Assembly (NCBI GenBank): GCA_033557835.1
Contig: JAWQRO010000336.1
Span: 1-42,565 of the forward strand
Reading direction: 5' to 3'
Source of the DNA: Helochares maculicollis
Lineage: Eukaryota > Arthropoda > Insecta > Coleoptera > Hydrophilidae
Length of the DNA stretch: 42,565 nt
This document shows positions 9,801-24,800 of the stretch, piece by piece (the stretch's first letter is position 1; each line of letters begins with the position of its first letter). Under the pieces are notes generated by a model. It made no database searches, was not told where the DNA came from, and was given only the letters and a program-made list of their open reading frames with translations. The position numbers and the translations under genes are program-made.

Positions 9801-12800
9801 ACCCTCGCTAACACAGAAATTGTTCTGTAAGAATAAATATTTGAATTTTTCATCGTAAGCAAAACAATACCAACACATTACTTGTATATTGTCACTTGTC
9901 TGAAAGGGTACAAAAGAAGTGGACGATGGTGCGTAGCCTGGGCCTTCGGATGCTCCATAAAAGCATTGAAGTGTAAGTAAATGGGGATGTTAACCTTTAA
10001 CAAAAGAAATAAAGAATCATAAACTGAAACACACACGGTCGACACGCCAGCTGTAACTTCTTTCTTTTATCTAAACCCGTTTCACTTGATTAATTTTATG
10101 GAGCCAACGATTTCAGAACTAATCAACTGCTAATGAACTAGTAGATATCCGCAATGCGTTTGCTAAAAATTTATTGTAGAGGTCCCAGTTTTGATTTTAC
10201 CACTGAAACTCCAATTTAACAAAGTGGTAGGTAATATTTTCCTATTTGAATGTTTTCCGAGGAATTACCAACAGCTTTCCATAAACATTTCATGCTTGAA
10301 TAGGGATAATCCGTTGTAAATTTTCAAGCAAAGTTTATCTTTATACCGGGCATTCGCTAATCTATTTTGTTCCTGTTTCACGGATAGCAAACCACAAGAG
10401 TGGACAAACCTTCTTGGAGGTGTATATTCTATCACATCGTTAAATTCAGCTATCTAGAAGATGTTTATGCATATATGTGTCGTAGAAACAGTTGTGTTGG
10501 AAAATATTCGTAGAAAATTCTCTTCAGCTAGAAAAATAAATTTTCAAATGATCTTATAACTATTGTGTTTGTTGTTACTGTGCAACCAAACCATTTCTAA
10601 GTATAATTTTAAGAAAAGAATGAAGAAATAGGTTTCCCAGCCAAATTCTTAAATAATTTTGTCTTAGAAAATATCTATAAAAAAATCTCAGATCCCTACA
10701 AATTAAATAAAGTATGTCAATTAATTTTGATATAACTTACCACTCCACTGCCATATTCCGGTAGAAGGGTGGTGTCATTTATTTGAAGGATGACTATGTA
10801 GGGCGAATTCTCGATTTGCATGCTCCTGGTAAAAATTAATTCTGTAAAAACAGATTACATCGTAATTAATGTCAGTGCTGAAAGTTCTGCGTTCTCGATT
10901 AATTTCACGGTTTTGCGTTATTCAAAGTCATTCCCAGAACTCGTCCGTGACGTGAACATGTACACGATATACGAAGCTGGACAAATTTACATCCTGGGAT
11001 ACAATGAGTAAATAAAACCATGCGATGTCTACATCAAATTTAGTTCACTCAAAAAGCAAATAATTGGACTATAACTAAATTGAATATTTATTTAAAAAAG
11101 CAAAAATGTAAAGGGATTCTCGTATAGCCTCAGTAGAATGATTACTGTATGAATTGTGGCGTAAATCATAGATCATACGAATAAAATCACATTAAAGTCT
11201 TATGAAAATTTATAGCTTCCGTGCAGTTCTATGTATTTGAAGCGGAAAGAGCTTCAGCTTTGTAAGAAGAGGTTGTAAATTCTTAACCGTCTTCTTAAAA
11301 GCTCATTGTATACTTCTGTGTGAAGTCAGTCGAGAAACTTATTTACTCTGTCGTCTGTTTGTTATATATTTTCAGAGTGCAATATAAGGCAGAAATAAAA
11401 GTAAAGCTGAGAACATGTCTCACTTACGCTAAAAATCCAGTTGTACATTATCTTGTAACTTAGTATTAAAGTGTATGGATAAAAGCAATGTGAAAGAACA
11501 ATTTTAATTTGCAGTTGTACAATCTTAGAGACCAATTTTCCGGCAAATAAAATGTAAATAATCCCTAAGTGAATGGAAACATTTAATTCTAGAATATTAT
11601 AAACATTTTATAGGTTTCTGTAAGTTTCAGGTAGGAATTTTCATTTCAGCTTTATATACTATACAGTTACAGGAAGAAATTAAACATTAATTTGGATTAC
11701 TTAAAAGTTCATTTTCTTAGTAGCCTGAAATAATAAAGTAACAAAAAGAAGATCTAATGCCCGGGAGCTAAGTGCCTTTGCTTTTTATTATGAGTTGAAA
11801 ATAACTGCTGTTAAAGGCTGTAAAGTTTGAAATATGTCTACTATTGTATCAATGAATGTCCTTAGCTGCGTTTACAAGATTGAGTTGAAAGCTAATCAAT
11901 TAGTACGCATGCTCTAATAAAGGTATACAGGTATATGTTTGACTCTTTTATTTGAACTTTTACTTAATTATCGTCTATGCTTTCAACGTTATGAAAAATA
12001 GCAAAATTATATGAAGTTGACTATTGCAAATAAAATATGTAGAGCACCTGTAGAGTTTCAAAATATTTGTACAGGACTTGCAGTGTGGGTGTAGGGAATG
12101 CTGTTATTTTTGTGACCGGTCTTTTTCCTTTCCCTTCACTCTATAGTAGCAAATATACGCATATCGCTAAAAGTATTTGCTGAGCACATTTAGAGGGCAA
12201 CCAAATTAACATTACATATTTATTATCATTGTTAAACTTAAAAAAATATTTTGGGAATAATTTGCGAAAGATTTATTATTAAATATTAAACTTGTCGCAC
12301 TGTAGCCAAAATGAATTTTTCTAAGACTTCCTGGATCTTTTAAAAAATATGTAGCTCTAAATAATTCATTGGTATTTATGTAAATATATATTAATAACAT
12401 TTTATTATTCAATTTAGTTTACATTAAACAATAAATGTCTTAGATTTTGGTATCCTTTAAGCAAATAAAACTATGCTTCATTTAGAGTACTTTATGGGTT
12501 TGTTATTTTCAAAAGATGTTTTAAATTTTCTAATACAGGGCACAAATCTTGAATATTAACACATTATAGACTTTAACGCAAAACCACCGAAAGAAAAACT
12601 AATTAAGGGAAAATATGAGTAACCAATAGAAACAAAAGTTTGAAAAAGTGGAAGTTTAAAAAATATCTAAAAATGCAATAATTTTTGAAAGTTATAAACT
12701 CATCGTGATTATATTAAAATATGCTGATATTTTAGCTGTCCTGTAGAGAGTGGAAAAGAGAATTTTGTCTTAAATCATAATGTAGAATTTAAAAATAGTA

Positions 12801-15800
12801 TGATAGAAATATTCTATCACCATTAATGAATTTAATGTAATTAGATAAAATGTTATTTCAATATTTTCTTATTTCTTAGAGAAATTTGATCTGAAACTAC
12901 CAACTGTTTAAATACTCAATCAATATATTTTATTTGCTTTACAGTAAACAAAATTTATAAAATAATGCCGCATTTGGGTTTCAAGACTCTATGTATCATT
13001 TTCTATAAATTGCTTAAGATTTAGAAATTCTTTTGTAGTTAAATTTATCCGCCAATTAAATAACTATTTAGAGTAGAAAAATTAAATTATAGTAATTTGA
13101 CATCAAATTGTTGTCCAGAATCACTCCTAGATTTTAAGAAAAGAATAAATTTAACTTTACTATAAACATGCGCGTTCTTTTCACAACGGTGATGCTTAGG
13201 CGCAATAGTTTTTAAAACACGCAGGAATATACAAGCAAAATGAGTTCAATGGTAAATCATTATGACCCACAGATATATATTTTTTTTAGTTGAATATAGG
13301 ATTTCTGCCACGCTGTAGGAAACGAGTGAGAGTCGATAATAAAGTTGATAACATAAAACTAAAATGGACAGAATAATTTAACTATCCTGATGGTAATTCC
13401 ATTATATGTGATTGTTTTGATAAATTGCACAACTTGATTACCCGTCACTTCAAAGAACGTGACTTTCCTGATTTTATCATACGACACTTTTGCATGACCA
13501 TAGAAAATTTGATTGCATCAATATGTCGACACAAATGTGACGGAATTTTCGTAATATTTCTGTAATAAAAATTGTTACTTCTGACGTCAAAACTAGGAGA
13601 TACTATTAGACTATTCTCTTATCCGCTTAATTTTTCAACGTTATCTTGGTTTAACATATCTTTCATAATAATTATATAAAAGATAAAAGCAAACATACAT
13701 TAGCTGCAAAAAGAGAAATAAATAACAGGCGTCATTACTACATTAAAGAGTTATAACTTAAAGAAAACACCAGTTTTTAACGGAAATTTGTTGATGTACC
13801 TCTGAAGAGGAACTATAATAAGAAGTATTTGAAGAAAATATTCAACTTGTTAGGCTGCAATTTATGAAATATCAAGGGACAAGAATTATGTCATAAACCA
13901 TTTAAAAGGGACTAGATTTAAAACAAAATTACAAAAAATAAAAGTATAGGTGTATAATTTCCACATTTCAGAAACGTGATAAAATGAACTGTACAAATTA
14001 TTACAACAATTTGAGTACCATTAAAATATTTGATGAGTATTAGAAAACAAAATATTCTGGTAGATATCTAAACGAAAAAGTACCCTATGAAATCAGCTCT
14101 ACCCATAAAAGACTTTTGATTTATTAATTAACAGTCTATCTTTTGAACTAATAACCAAGAGAATATACTGTTAGTTGCACTAGAAGAATTGAATATAATA
14201 AATATTTTGCTTCCACAAAAATAAAAATAAATAATTAAAATAGTAAATACTAATGATGCTCAGGCAGAAACCAGGCTCCAGCTCTTAAAATCTATGTATC
14301 TCAATAACAATGATGACAAGATGAAGCTTTGAAGTCAGTGCAGACTGCAATTAAGGAGCAGAACAAAAAGACATTAAAGTCAATTTCAGCGAAACATAAG
14401 TAAATTAATTGCACATGCCCAAGAAGAATTAAAGATTGACGTCGACGTTAGTATTAAGATGTCTGATAGCAGACATAGTCAATAACAGAATAAATTTAAC
14501 TTATATCTGCATTCTTTAGAAAGAAAGAATTTAGTAAAATTAATCAGGCTAAAATGTACAAAATTGTTTAAGTTCCAAGTTTAGTATGTCGAAGCAAAAC
14601 AGGTAATAAGTACTAAGATATCTGGAGTGCTTGAGATATGCCAGCAAGAATCAAGTGCATGTTTCATCAAATTTTCTCCAAACATATTTTAGATAACCAA
14701 ACAAATTATCTACAGTGCATGGAATAAATTTGTTTCAATATATTTCTTAAATTTCTGCAAGTATAATGTTTATAACATTATTATCTTACATCAACATTGA
14801 ATCCTTTACTTTTAGCATGGTAACCAACAATAGAAAGTGTATATATTAAACAATCATTTATCAGTATTCGTGTCTAAAACTAAACATTTTCAATGAAAAT
14901 TACTTATTTCATTACCTTTTAGTTTCTCAAACAAAACACAATTTCTAAAGAAAATTAATATTTTCCTATTAAAAATACATTCCAATTTCTGTTAATTAAT
15001 ATACTTACGTTTATAAGTAAGTAGATTTAATTTCTTAACTCAAAGACATAAAAACAACTTAATACATTCCAAACAGTATCCTATTTTTAACTAATTTACG
15101 AAAGTTTGAAACCAATTTAACTCATTTAATTTATTCCAACCGTTTAATACAAACTTTTTCCCAATTTAGAGAACACAATAGCCAGTTTTTTTTAACAAAG
15201 CGACCTTATTCCATCCAATTGCAGATTTATTCAAGCTTCTTTTATTTCAACCCATTTTATTCAAGCGGCTTTCTAATAATTTTCAAACCAGAAGACTCCA
15301 AAAAGATAAAATAAATATCTGTCGCATCGTTTCTAGAGCGTGCATATAAAAAGAAGCTGAGAACCCTTAAAAAGGAAGCAACAGTATTTTTTTGATTTAA
15401 TACCACTGAATATACCTAGAATCTAGCCGGGCTTTTATCGGCTCAGTATCAATGCCACAATAAATAAGTCAAATCATTTCTTTTTAGGGATACTCAAGAT
15501 TCAATCGAAAATCTCTCAATACAGGTTATATAGAATAGTTTATATATATATTGTAAGCTGATATCTGTGGAATACAGATAAACAAAAAATCGTATTACAA
15601 TTTTTCTTCGTGCAGCCAATCGTTTCATTTAAAAAATATATTGTGTGTATGAAAAAAAGTAAACGCATTGCAAACTACGACAAGTACTGAAATATTATGA
15701 ATAAGTTGAACTACATCTACTTACTGCAATGAATGATGGTTTGGTTTTCATTCTCTCTATGGTCATTGAATGTCGTCCAGTTCGTTCTGAGTAGGTCCAA

Positions 15801-18800
15801 AGTGTCATTTAAAATCCGAATTTCATAATGATTAACTGGCAAAGAATCTCGATCGATGAATAAGAAATCGTCGTGGTGTATTAATTGACCCTGCAAACAA
15901 ACAAAATCGTTGCATTAATTGATAATTCCTTCATGCCTCAAGCTTTACATTAATGGAAATTTGTACAATAATTTGAAATTCCCCAGCATACCATTTATAT
16001 TCATAGGAATGTCGGTTATGGTTTTGCTGAAATAATATCATAACACGTTTCGAGTAACACTTTCCTGTAAATATTCAAGTTTATACCGTGTTTGCATTAT
16101 AATTGGTCGATAAACGCAATACAGGAATTCCGGATATTTATTATCTTTACGGATGCAAAAATCATTTTCGAGGAACACGGGCGCAACACGTTGTAACAAG
16201 TAATTACAGCTATAAACCCTTTCAGGGAATACGAAAAACGCTTCGTTTTAATCCGCAATTGGACGGGATGCAAATTATCTGGTGGAATGAAATGAGAGAA
16301 GAGCAAGATTAATGCTCGAACTGACTTAAACTGAAATTAATGATCTTTAATAGGTATGCATTAAAATCCGTAAATTCATATTATTTTTGCTAATAAAACA
16401 ATTATTATTTTTCTTGCATTCAATTCCCAATTTTATTTGTCCGCCATAATTTGAAATTTTAGATTTTTAGTTCCGAGAACTACATCTTTAAAGAGAAACT
16501 TTCTGTTGACAAGGATTAAAAGATTCTTGGAAAAGTGTTATTAAATATAAAAGGTTGCTAAGACATTCCGTGCAAACAAGAATTCTACGATGGTGGATGA
16601 AAATCTTTATGCGAAAAGTTTCGTTATAAGCGAAATCTATAAATATAAAACTTTTTGGGATAAATTTATGTATTTTTTTGTAATAGCTTTGAAGATCTTG
16701 TAGTATTAGACCGCATACGCCACCTTTTTCATTTTGTAATTTCTTAATACTTGAGCTACTTATAAAACTTTAAAACATATTTAAAGTTGAATTAAAGTTT
16801 TATAACTAAAAATGAGATGGAAAACTGTATTGAATCAAAACTTGCTAATAGAGAATGGATGCTTGGTATTATTTCTAATTGCAAATGCAGTATCTAATTT
16901 GTACACTGATTAGGTGCAAATATATACTATATAAATTTAAAATGGAATAATATTAGGTAATTACAATATTACATTAATCTTATCTGAAGCTAAGTGGTAT
17001 ATGAAATCTGTGCAATTTAATGAACATCAAAGAGCAGTTTTGATGCAAGTACAAGTACTAGTTAATTACAATTTTAGATTACGCTTGTGAAAATTTTTCA
17101 ATATCTTTAAGATTGAATATGTACAAAAAATTATACATTAGTTAACAATATGTACATTAACAAGCTAATACAGATTCAAAGTACAGGTCCAGTTGCACGC
17201 ATCTATATATACCAAAAAAACACAAATTTGAAACAAATCATAGACATTGACATTTATAAATGCAAACATTTTAAAACATACAACGTTATAACAACAACTA
17301 GATATTACCACAAAGTAAATATTCATGTAAAAACGTAAATTTCATTCCGGTATGGTTAAAATAATAAATCAACCCACATGTATCAGCGTGTTTTAACGAA
17401 ACGCCTACTTTCAAATCGATTAATTTTTGTTATGGTGTATTTTGAATTTCTTTCTAATTAATACAGAATCTTGGTGAAAAATGTATTATTGACTAAATAT
17501 TAGGAAATCCAAGAGACATCTGATCTGCAATTTAGCTTTGGCGTCATGCAAACCAACACAAATTGGCACTCAAGCAAAGATCGACCTTGAAGCAGCTTAT
17601 CAACGTCTTGAATTAGAAGTTTAATATTTTATAAACCGAGATAAAGTTAAAGCTTCAGCTTAACAGAAGGCGGATGCTGTGCCGAAAGTTTTCAGGCCCT
17701 TAGGTTCAGTGGAAATAAATGGGAGGTACCCAAGTAAGCAAACGCGTCTCCCTTATTTATTACTCTAATTCATTGTTCTAAAAACAGTGTTAGAGGCGGG
17801 GCTAGCTCTTGTTCATTCCGTTTATTTAACGCCTTTAACTCCTGGTAAAAAAAATAATTTATCCTATTAAGACTGACTATTTCGTTTTAATAGATGAAAA
17901 CATTATTCAATTCTAAGACTCAACCCTAGTGTGTCCCAGTAATGAATAAGTCTGGCAGGAAGTAATTTCAGGTGACAAAGCTGAGATAAATTGTTAATCG
18001 CCAAATCAGGGCATTGCCCTTATATGTTAATAAGAGTACAGGGCGATCCCATTTTGGATATGATAACAAATGAATTATAAGGCTCGCCCTGCCGTAAATA
18101 CACTTCCCGGCAAAAAGGCACAGATTTACGGAGGTCAAAAAACACTCGCTCAATTATCTTGGTTTAAAAATGGATTGGGCGTTTAGTGAAATAAAAGCAT
18201 TAATCACGTTTTAATTCATTTGCTAAACAAAACGCCTAACAAAAACCCTGAAATTTTACTTTGCTATTTGATTAATTGTGGTTTGCTTAGAAAAATCCTC
18301 TTTTTTCAGTTCTATCAAGCCTTAATTTTTAATTTTTAAATCTTAACACCTCTCTTTTATTATACCTATAGTCGTTTATTTACTTTTTCTTTAGCTACGA
18401 ACTCTATCAATTACAAGAGAAGCTAATTAATTCACAATAACTATTTATTTATATTCATCAGCAACCTCTTCGAAAGTAATATAAGTGAAAAACTTGACAA
18501 AAGGATTAATATAAGAGAGAGGAACTATTACAAACTTCTTACCTACAGTATTAACACGGCTTGAAAAATGAATAAATAGCTGTTGATTAGCTTGTGGAGT
18601 GTTAATAGTATAACTCTTGTGAGCTCAAGCTTACATCAAAAAGAAACTTCTTTAGTACGTCTAAATACACGACATATAAAGGTGGTCCCAGAAGTACTCA
18701 AGTAGATATATATGGCGATTGTTACTTTAAAAAATTGCTATGGTAGAAAGTACTAACCTTACAAAACTTATATTTGAGGTTTTAAGAAGGTACGTTGTTT

Positions 18801-21800
18801 AGTATTTCTTTGGCAGCCTTCCATAGTAAACGCTATCAGTGAATTTGTAAACATGAAACAAATTATGTGATATAATACTTTCATTTAAAAAGTCTAAATC
18901 TAACGAAATCAAAGATGAGCTACATTCTACTCTGGGGGGAGTCTGCTCCTTTGTTTATAACAGAAAAATATTGAGTAGCATAATTGAAACGAGACCGTTC
19001 GAGTTGCGACGATGAACATCCCAGCAGTCGATTAAATGAGGCCAACACGCCCGAAATAGTAAAGGAAATCCAACATAATAGGAAAATAGAACAGTCAAAA
19101 TAATATACTAAAAGAAAAGATTGGTTCCAAAATAACCGAAAACAGTTCCAACCATCAGCATGGCAACATGGCGTCAGTTTTTGCGATGCGCGTGGAATAC
19201 TTTTCATTGTTTATCTTCAAAAAGGAAAACAAGTAATATGCGAACTTATTTGATCATTTAAGCATTAAAGGCGGTTGCATTTCACGAAAAAGAAAATTTT
19301 GTTTCATCAACAAAGTGCACGAATTAAAATATCAGTTATCAGGGTGGTCAAAATAAATTAATTAATTGCTTCCTCGCGTATCCTATTCACCAAATTTAGC
19401 CCTCTCTAAAGAATTCCTATTTCCAAACTTGAAAAAAATGGCTTGGTGATAAAATATTTGCCAAAAACTAAGAGGTGAAATGCGCGGTTGATGGCTATTT
19501 TGAGCTATTCAACGGTTTTTACTGTAAATAAGGTATCGAAACTATTGAACATCACTGTAAGAAATATATCGAGCTGAAAGAAGAATACATTGAGAATTAA
19601 ATATAGTTTATCCAACATTTTTTGTATTTTTTTTATTAGGTCAGACACCTTTGGCACAAGCGCCATATAATACAACCCACCCAGGCGGAAATGCTCCTGG
19701 CCGAATGGTGATAATAGTACAAATTCAATAAACTACTTCAAGACTACAAAAAAAAAGATCGACTGCTAGCAACATGTGTTGTTATCAAAGAGTGGTTAGG
19801 ATATCTGCAAAAACCTGATCAAAAAACAAGAATTCACTTTGTTCTATGATACTCTGGGAAATGGATTTCTAGCTGCTGGAGATTATATTGCCAATAAATC
19901 TCAATAGGGTTCGAGGATAATTACATCTATATATAAATAGTTGTATTTGTCATTGTTGGATAAAAATTGATAACACACCTCAACTGGATACCTCATCTAC
20001 TGTATGACAGATCAGATATAAATTACCGGATCTCGTTGGTTTTAGAATTACAAAAAACATATCAATGGACCGGATATTTGCAAAATCGCATTTTTATTAG
20101 CCTTCAGTATTAATCAAACTATATTTTAACATATCTCTGAAATTAGGAAAAGAATTTTTCTTCATTTAACTGAAACAATTCAGAAATATTGCCAACAATC
20201 TACACTAGAGTTAGAAAAGATTAAAACTGTAGAAGTGCCTGCAATAATTCGAGAAAAAAATACATCCAAAAGAAAAATCAAAAAAGGTGGCAAACAACAC
20301 AAACTCCGGGGACAAGACTAAGCATTGTCAAGGCAACACAAGAATCAAAGAAATTCCTAAAAGAGCATGAGCATGACCATAGAGAGGGCTACTTAAATCA
20401 TTTAACACCAACTGAAGCAACTGACTATTCCCTTTGATGGTCTACCAAGTAGCTAAATGAACCACGATGGATGTACCATATCAAGTGCAGTTACCTCGGG
20501 AGGCTAAGCTGGTCACAAAAATTATTATGAAGAAATGAAACTCTAAAAAGACTTATGGGCATGACAAAATTACAGTAAAAATATTTCAAGTGATAGCTCC
20601 CAAATCAAGAAAGCTATTTATTTCTACTAAATACCTGTCTAAAAATATTATATTTCCCAATTCAATGGAAAATAGTTGAAATAATGTTGACTCAGTAACC
20701 AGAAAATCCTGCCGAAGATATAAAGTCCTAAAGACTAGTTAGTGTGCATCCAATTATATCAAAACTTTTTGAAAAATGTACTCATAGACAAACTACGACC
20801 TATTATTCAATGATTTTAGGCAGGCGCACGCTAGAAAACAGAAAATTTTCAGCTTTAGTTTTTACGGCGTGACACAAGTGTTCGACACGTTTCGCCAAAC
20901 ATAACCATTTCCGTGTTTTCTTATTCTCAAATCCTACCTAGCAGATCGCCTCGTTCGTGTTACCTATCATAGAGAGCCAACACAAATGGATAGAAACATG
21001 ACCCTGGTTCCCTAGTGCAGAGTAATGGAATTACATGATGTTTACAGGTAATCTGCCAACGAGGGAAGACAACCAAACAGTAACATACGCAGATACTACC
21101 ATCATCTTAGTACCCCATCGCGACAACAATCTAGCTTCACAAGTTTTGCAAAAATAACTCAAGAAAATAGAACAATGGTTGAACAAATGACACATCACAG
21201 CAAATGAGACTAAGTCGGTTCAAGTTACGTTCACAAAGAAAACTGGAAATTATCCTCCCGCCCATTTCAATATCCACCAACTGTACCTAAGCGACGAAGC
21301 TGAATATCTTAGTATGTATCTTGACAGACGCCTGACGTAGAGAAAGCACACTTTTACAAAGAGGAAGCACTTAGGCCTCAAGCTAAGACTGTTACCCTGG
21401 ATGATAAACGGGCAGATTAACAGTAAACAGCGAGTTCTTCCTCTACAAAGTAGTACTCAAGCCCAACTGATGGCATCTTATTATCGGGTACAGCTTCCAC
21501 ATCAAATATCAAGATCCGGGAAAGATTTCAATCGAAAATGTTTCTTACTATAGACAGAGCCCCACGATTTGAACCAAATTACATTATATAGTAGCACGTG
21601 ATCTTCAAATCAAAACCTTAACTCTCATCCGAATGGGTTAGCAAGAGATTAGGCAAAGAAGACTTAAACGACATACATTATATAAATTTATAACTAGTTT
21701 TTGCCGAGATAATGCCAATATTGTAATTAAGTTTTAATATTTCTAAAACTTGACCTTGATATTGATATTTTTATGTTATAGTAAATTAAATTTTAATGAA

Positions 21801-24800
21801 CTTTAGAAAATTTAAGAACTTTTTGATCGATCACTAATCATTCTAACAATTAAACACTATTTATTTGTGTGGTAGCAATTTGTTATTTGAAAAGCAAACT
21901 ACTTTATTGTTTCGTATACGCCATTTTATTAAATATTAATTGTTTTATGTGCAGCAAATATTTCTGTAAACAGCTACGTATAAGTCAAGTTAAGTAATTT
22001 ATTACTTTCAGATCAGTTAAACCTGCAACATAAATCTGATATATCCGCAAATAGCTTTTAATTAAGTAATTTATTGCTTAGAAGGAACACATATAAAAGT
22101 TTAATGTTGTTTGTGTGCAATTTTAACACCTATTTTCTCGTTTATTGAATCTAAAACTTTTTTATGCATTTGTAGTAGTAGTATTTAGGTAATAACTTTA
22201 TTAATTTTATTTAAATTTTTAATATGAGAGTATTTTGTGCGCTAGCTTTCTACTCTGAAAATATTATTTATATCTGCGCGGCATCGTTATGCCATTTAAT
22301 TGATTTACTAGTGTTTTTAATGAAACCTACTGCAATAAAAGATGCTTCCATGATACTACACATTTCAGTACATTTCGTTCGTTTTATGAGCAAAGTTTAA
22401 AGGTTAAAGAGGATAGGCGTACATTTCTGAATAAACAGCTAGTCTGGCTTCAAAGCATTATGAAGGGCTTTCGACTATTCTGCAAACAAATTTTGAAGGT
22501 TAATGCAGAAGTACCACACATAATAATTTGAGCTTTATTGTGTGTCACACTTTGATAATAATTAGAAATTTATTAAGGAAGTTTAGTCGAAATTTTCGCC
22601 AACCGAGAATATTAATCTAGTTGGGTGTAAAATGGGCAAGGGCTTAAATCGTTGGCTGGTATTCTGAAATGTTTATGTTTTAATAAATAATGTTGCTTTA
22701 GGCTAGTTCGATTTTTGTTGACCAGCTGCACATGTGATAATAATTAATTTGTAGGGAGAGCTGTTAAAGTTTTCATGTAAGGTCTATTCGAGTTTATGAG
22801 GTTTTTCTCTATTGCTTTTTATGCAGAGAGGATCCTGTATACACAACCAGTCACTACCGTTACTTTATTGTTATTTTAGCAAGAATTGTGTATAGCATTC
22901 TAGTTTTTGGCCAACTGAGCTAAAAATATTTATTTTTGTACGCCTGTCAATATTGGAATAATATATTTTGATTTGAGAGTTTGTTACAGTTCTATCGAGA
23001 GGCTTAGATAATCCATAAATAACAAAACTCTAGCTTATGGCATAAAAATATCCAACCAGTTTCTTTATTTAATTTCATAGTTTCCAGTCATATTGATTTA
23101 TGAAGCTTAAATAGTTTAGCTACAGCTACAATCGTATAGTTAATATGAGCTTTCTAAAACGGAACAGGATTTTTATTTACTGCATATGTGATACATTCTA
23201 AAATAGTTGCCACACAATACATACAAACGTAGCTGTTGTTTGATACGTATCAATTATTTACTGATTTTTTGTGAAATTTCACGTAAGAACTTAAAAAATA
23301 AATGATCATATGAAATTATGTTAGGATCACTTGATATTATTTTGTGTTATTTACTGCTTTGCTTTGTATGAAAACTGAAAGCAAGAAACTCATACTCAGT
23401 TTTTGTGAGAAAATTCTAAAAGAAAACCTGGTGCGTCTCTGCTCAACATTTGTACATAAACGTAACATTAGTTCAGGATGAGTTAATGAGCTACAGGCAC
23501 ATAAGTGCTCATTTTAGGGATTACTTTTTTGTCTACATTTCTGTAGAAAATGTAATTCATTTATGAGTTGAATTGCAAAATATGTTTATACGTAACTTAT
23601 ATATTCATTAAATTCCTTTGTATCTTTTTTAAACTTACCGTGTGTAAATTATAAATTTTTACATTTTCTTGGTATTGTATTTTCTATTGGGAATAAATTC
23701 TCGTTATTAAAATTTGCTAAGATTTATTTTACGTAATTGAATTTTTAGAAAAAACTTGTAGCTCTGGCATATTGTATTTACGTCCAGCTTAATCTTAATT
23801 GAGTTACAGAAAAGAACTACTTGATAAATATTAACAAATTCCTCCAATTCTATTTAAAATATATATATATTTACTATTAAAATGTGTTTTAGCAACAAAT
23901 GCGAAAATTATATATTAACTACTTCAATTACAGGAAAACTTCCACTTTTAAAAAAGTCATGCAAATTGTAGTTTTATCGCTACTAGGGTCTTATAAAGCT
24001 AGCGTGCTACAATTGAACGGATTGGTTATTGATTACTGAATTTGAGGGCGAATAAAGATGCTACATATTGAATTGCTTATTAAAATTCAACAATCTGTCT
24101 ATGTAAGTAAAATTTTTATTGTTTTAATAAATGCTTTTATAGGAAACGCATTAAAAATAGTATTAATCATTTCATGGATATGATGAGTTTCATCGTTAAA
24201 TCCTGAATATTTAATTGAAATTTACAAGATTTTCAATCAAAATCTTTTAAATATATCATGAATCAAAGTAGTTTAGAATTAGAAATTTTACACATATGGT
24301 GCTGAGCTGTGGAAAGGATATGTTACCCTGGATTAATTTTAGTTATTTCATTAGGCATATGTTTTACAATATTGTTTCTTTTAGCAAGTTTTAATTTGAA
24401 TTTCAAATCATGTTTATCAATTCTTATAGTCTTGCTATTTGTAAATTATTAATTTACTTACTTTGAGGGATTTAAGGTACAACTTCTATAAAGAAGGAAA
24501 GTCTGACGCTCTTTATTGAAATATGATAAATTACAAATTTAAATATTTCGTATGTCGTTTATATTAAAAATGTGTACATAAAAAGTTGCTTATCAGGCGC
24601 ATTTTAATATAAGTTTACTATAAGTGTGACTACTTGATATGAAGCTTGATTTCAAATTATATTTTGTCTGTGGCAATTATGTTTCACATTTATTTTTTTT
24701 ACTTTTACGGGAAACTTAGCGAGTCTCTTAAGAAATACAATTTTTGCAAAGTGGATAATTTCCTGCAAGTATAGCTTATATAAACTAGTAGTCGTATATT

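Noticed and set aside
10820..11011. Plus-strand open frame of 63 codons
   Set aside because: It overlaps the minus-strand exon 6 of Ret, whose splice sites and homology are convincing; its protein shows no known motif. A shadow plus intron sequence.
16097..16312. Overlapping 69-codon open frames on both strands
   Set aside because: No motif, no splice context with Ret in phase, and the two frames merely mirror each other.
18920..19207. Minus-strand 95-codon open frame
   Set aside because: The plus strand here reads mariner transposase fragments (RDRSSCDDEHPSSRLNEA, ARGILFIVYLQKGK); the minus frame is antisense.
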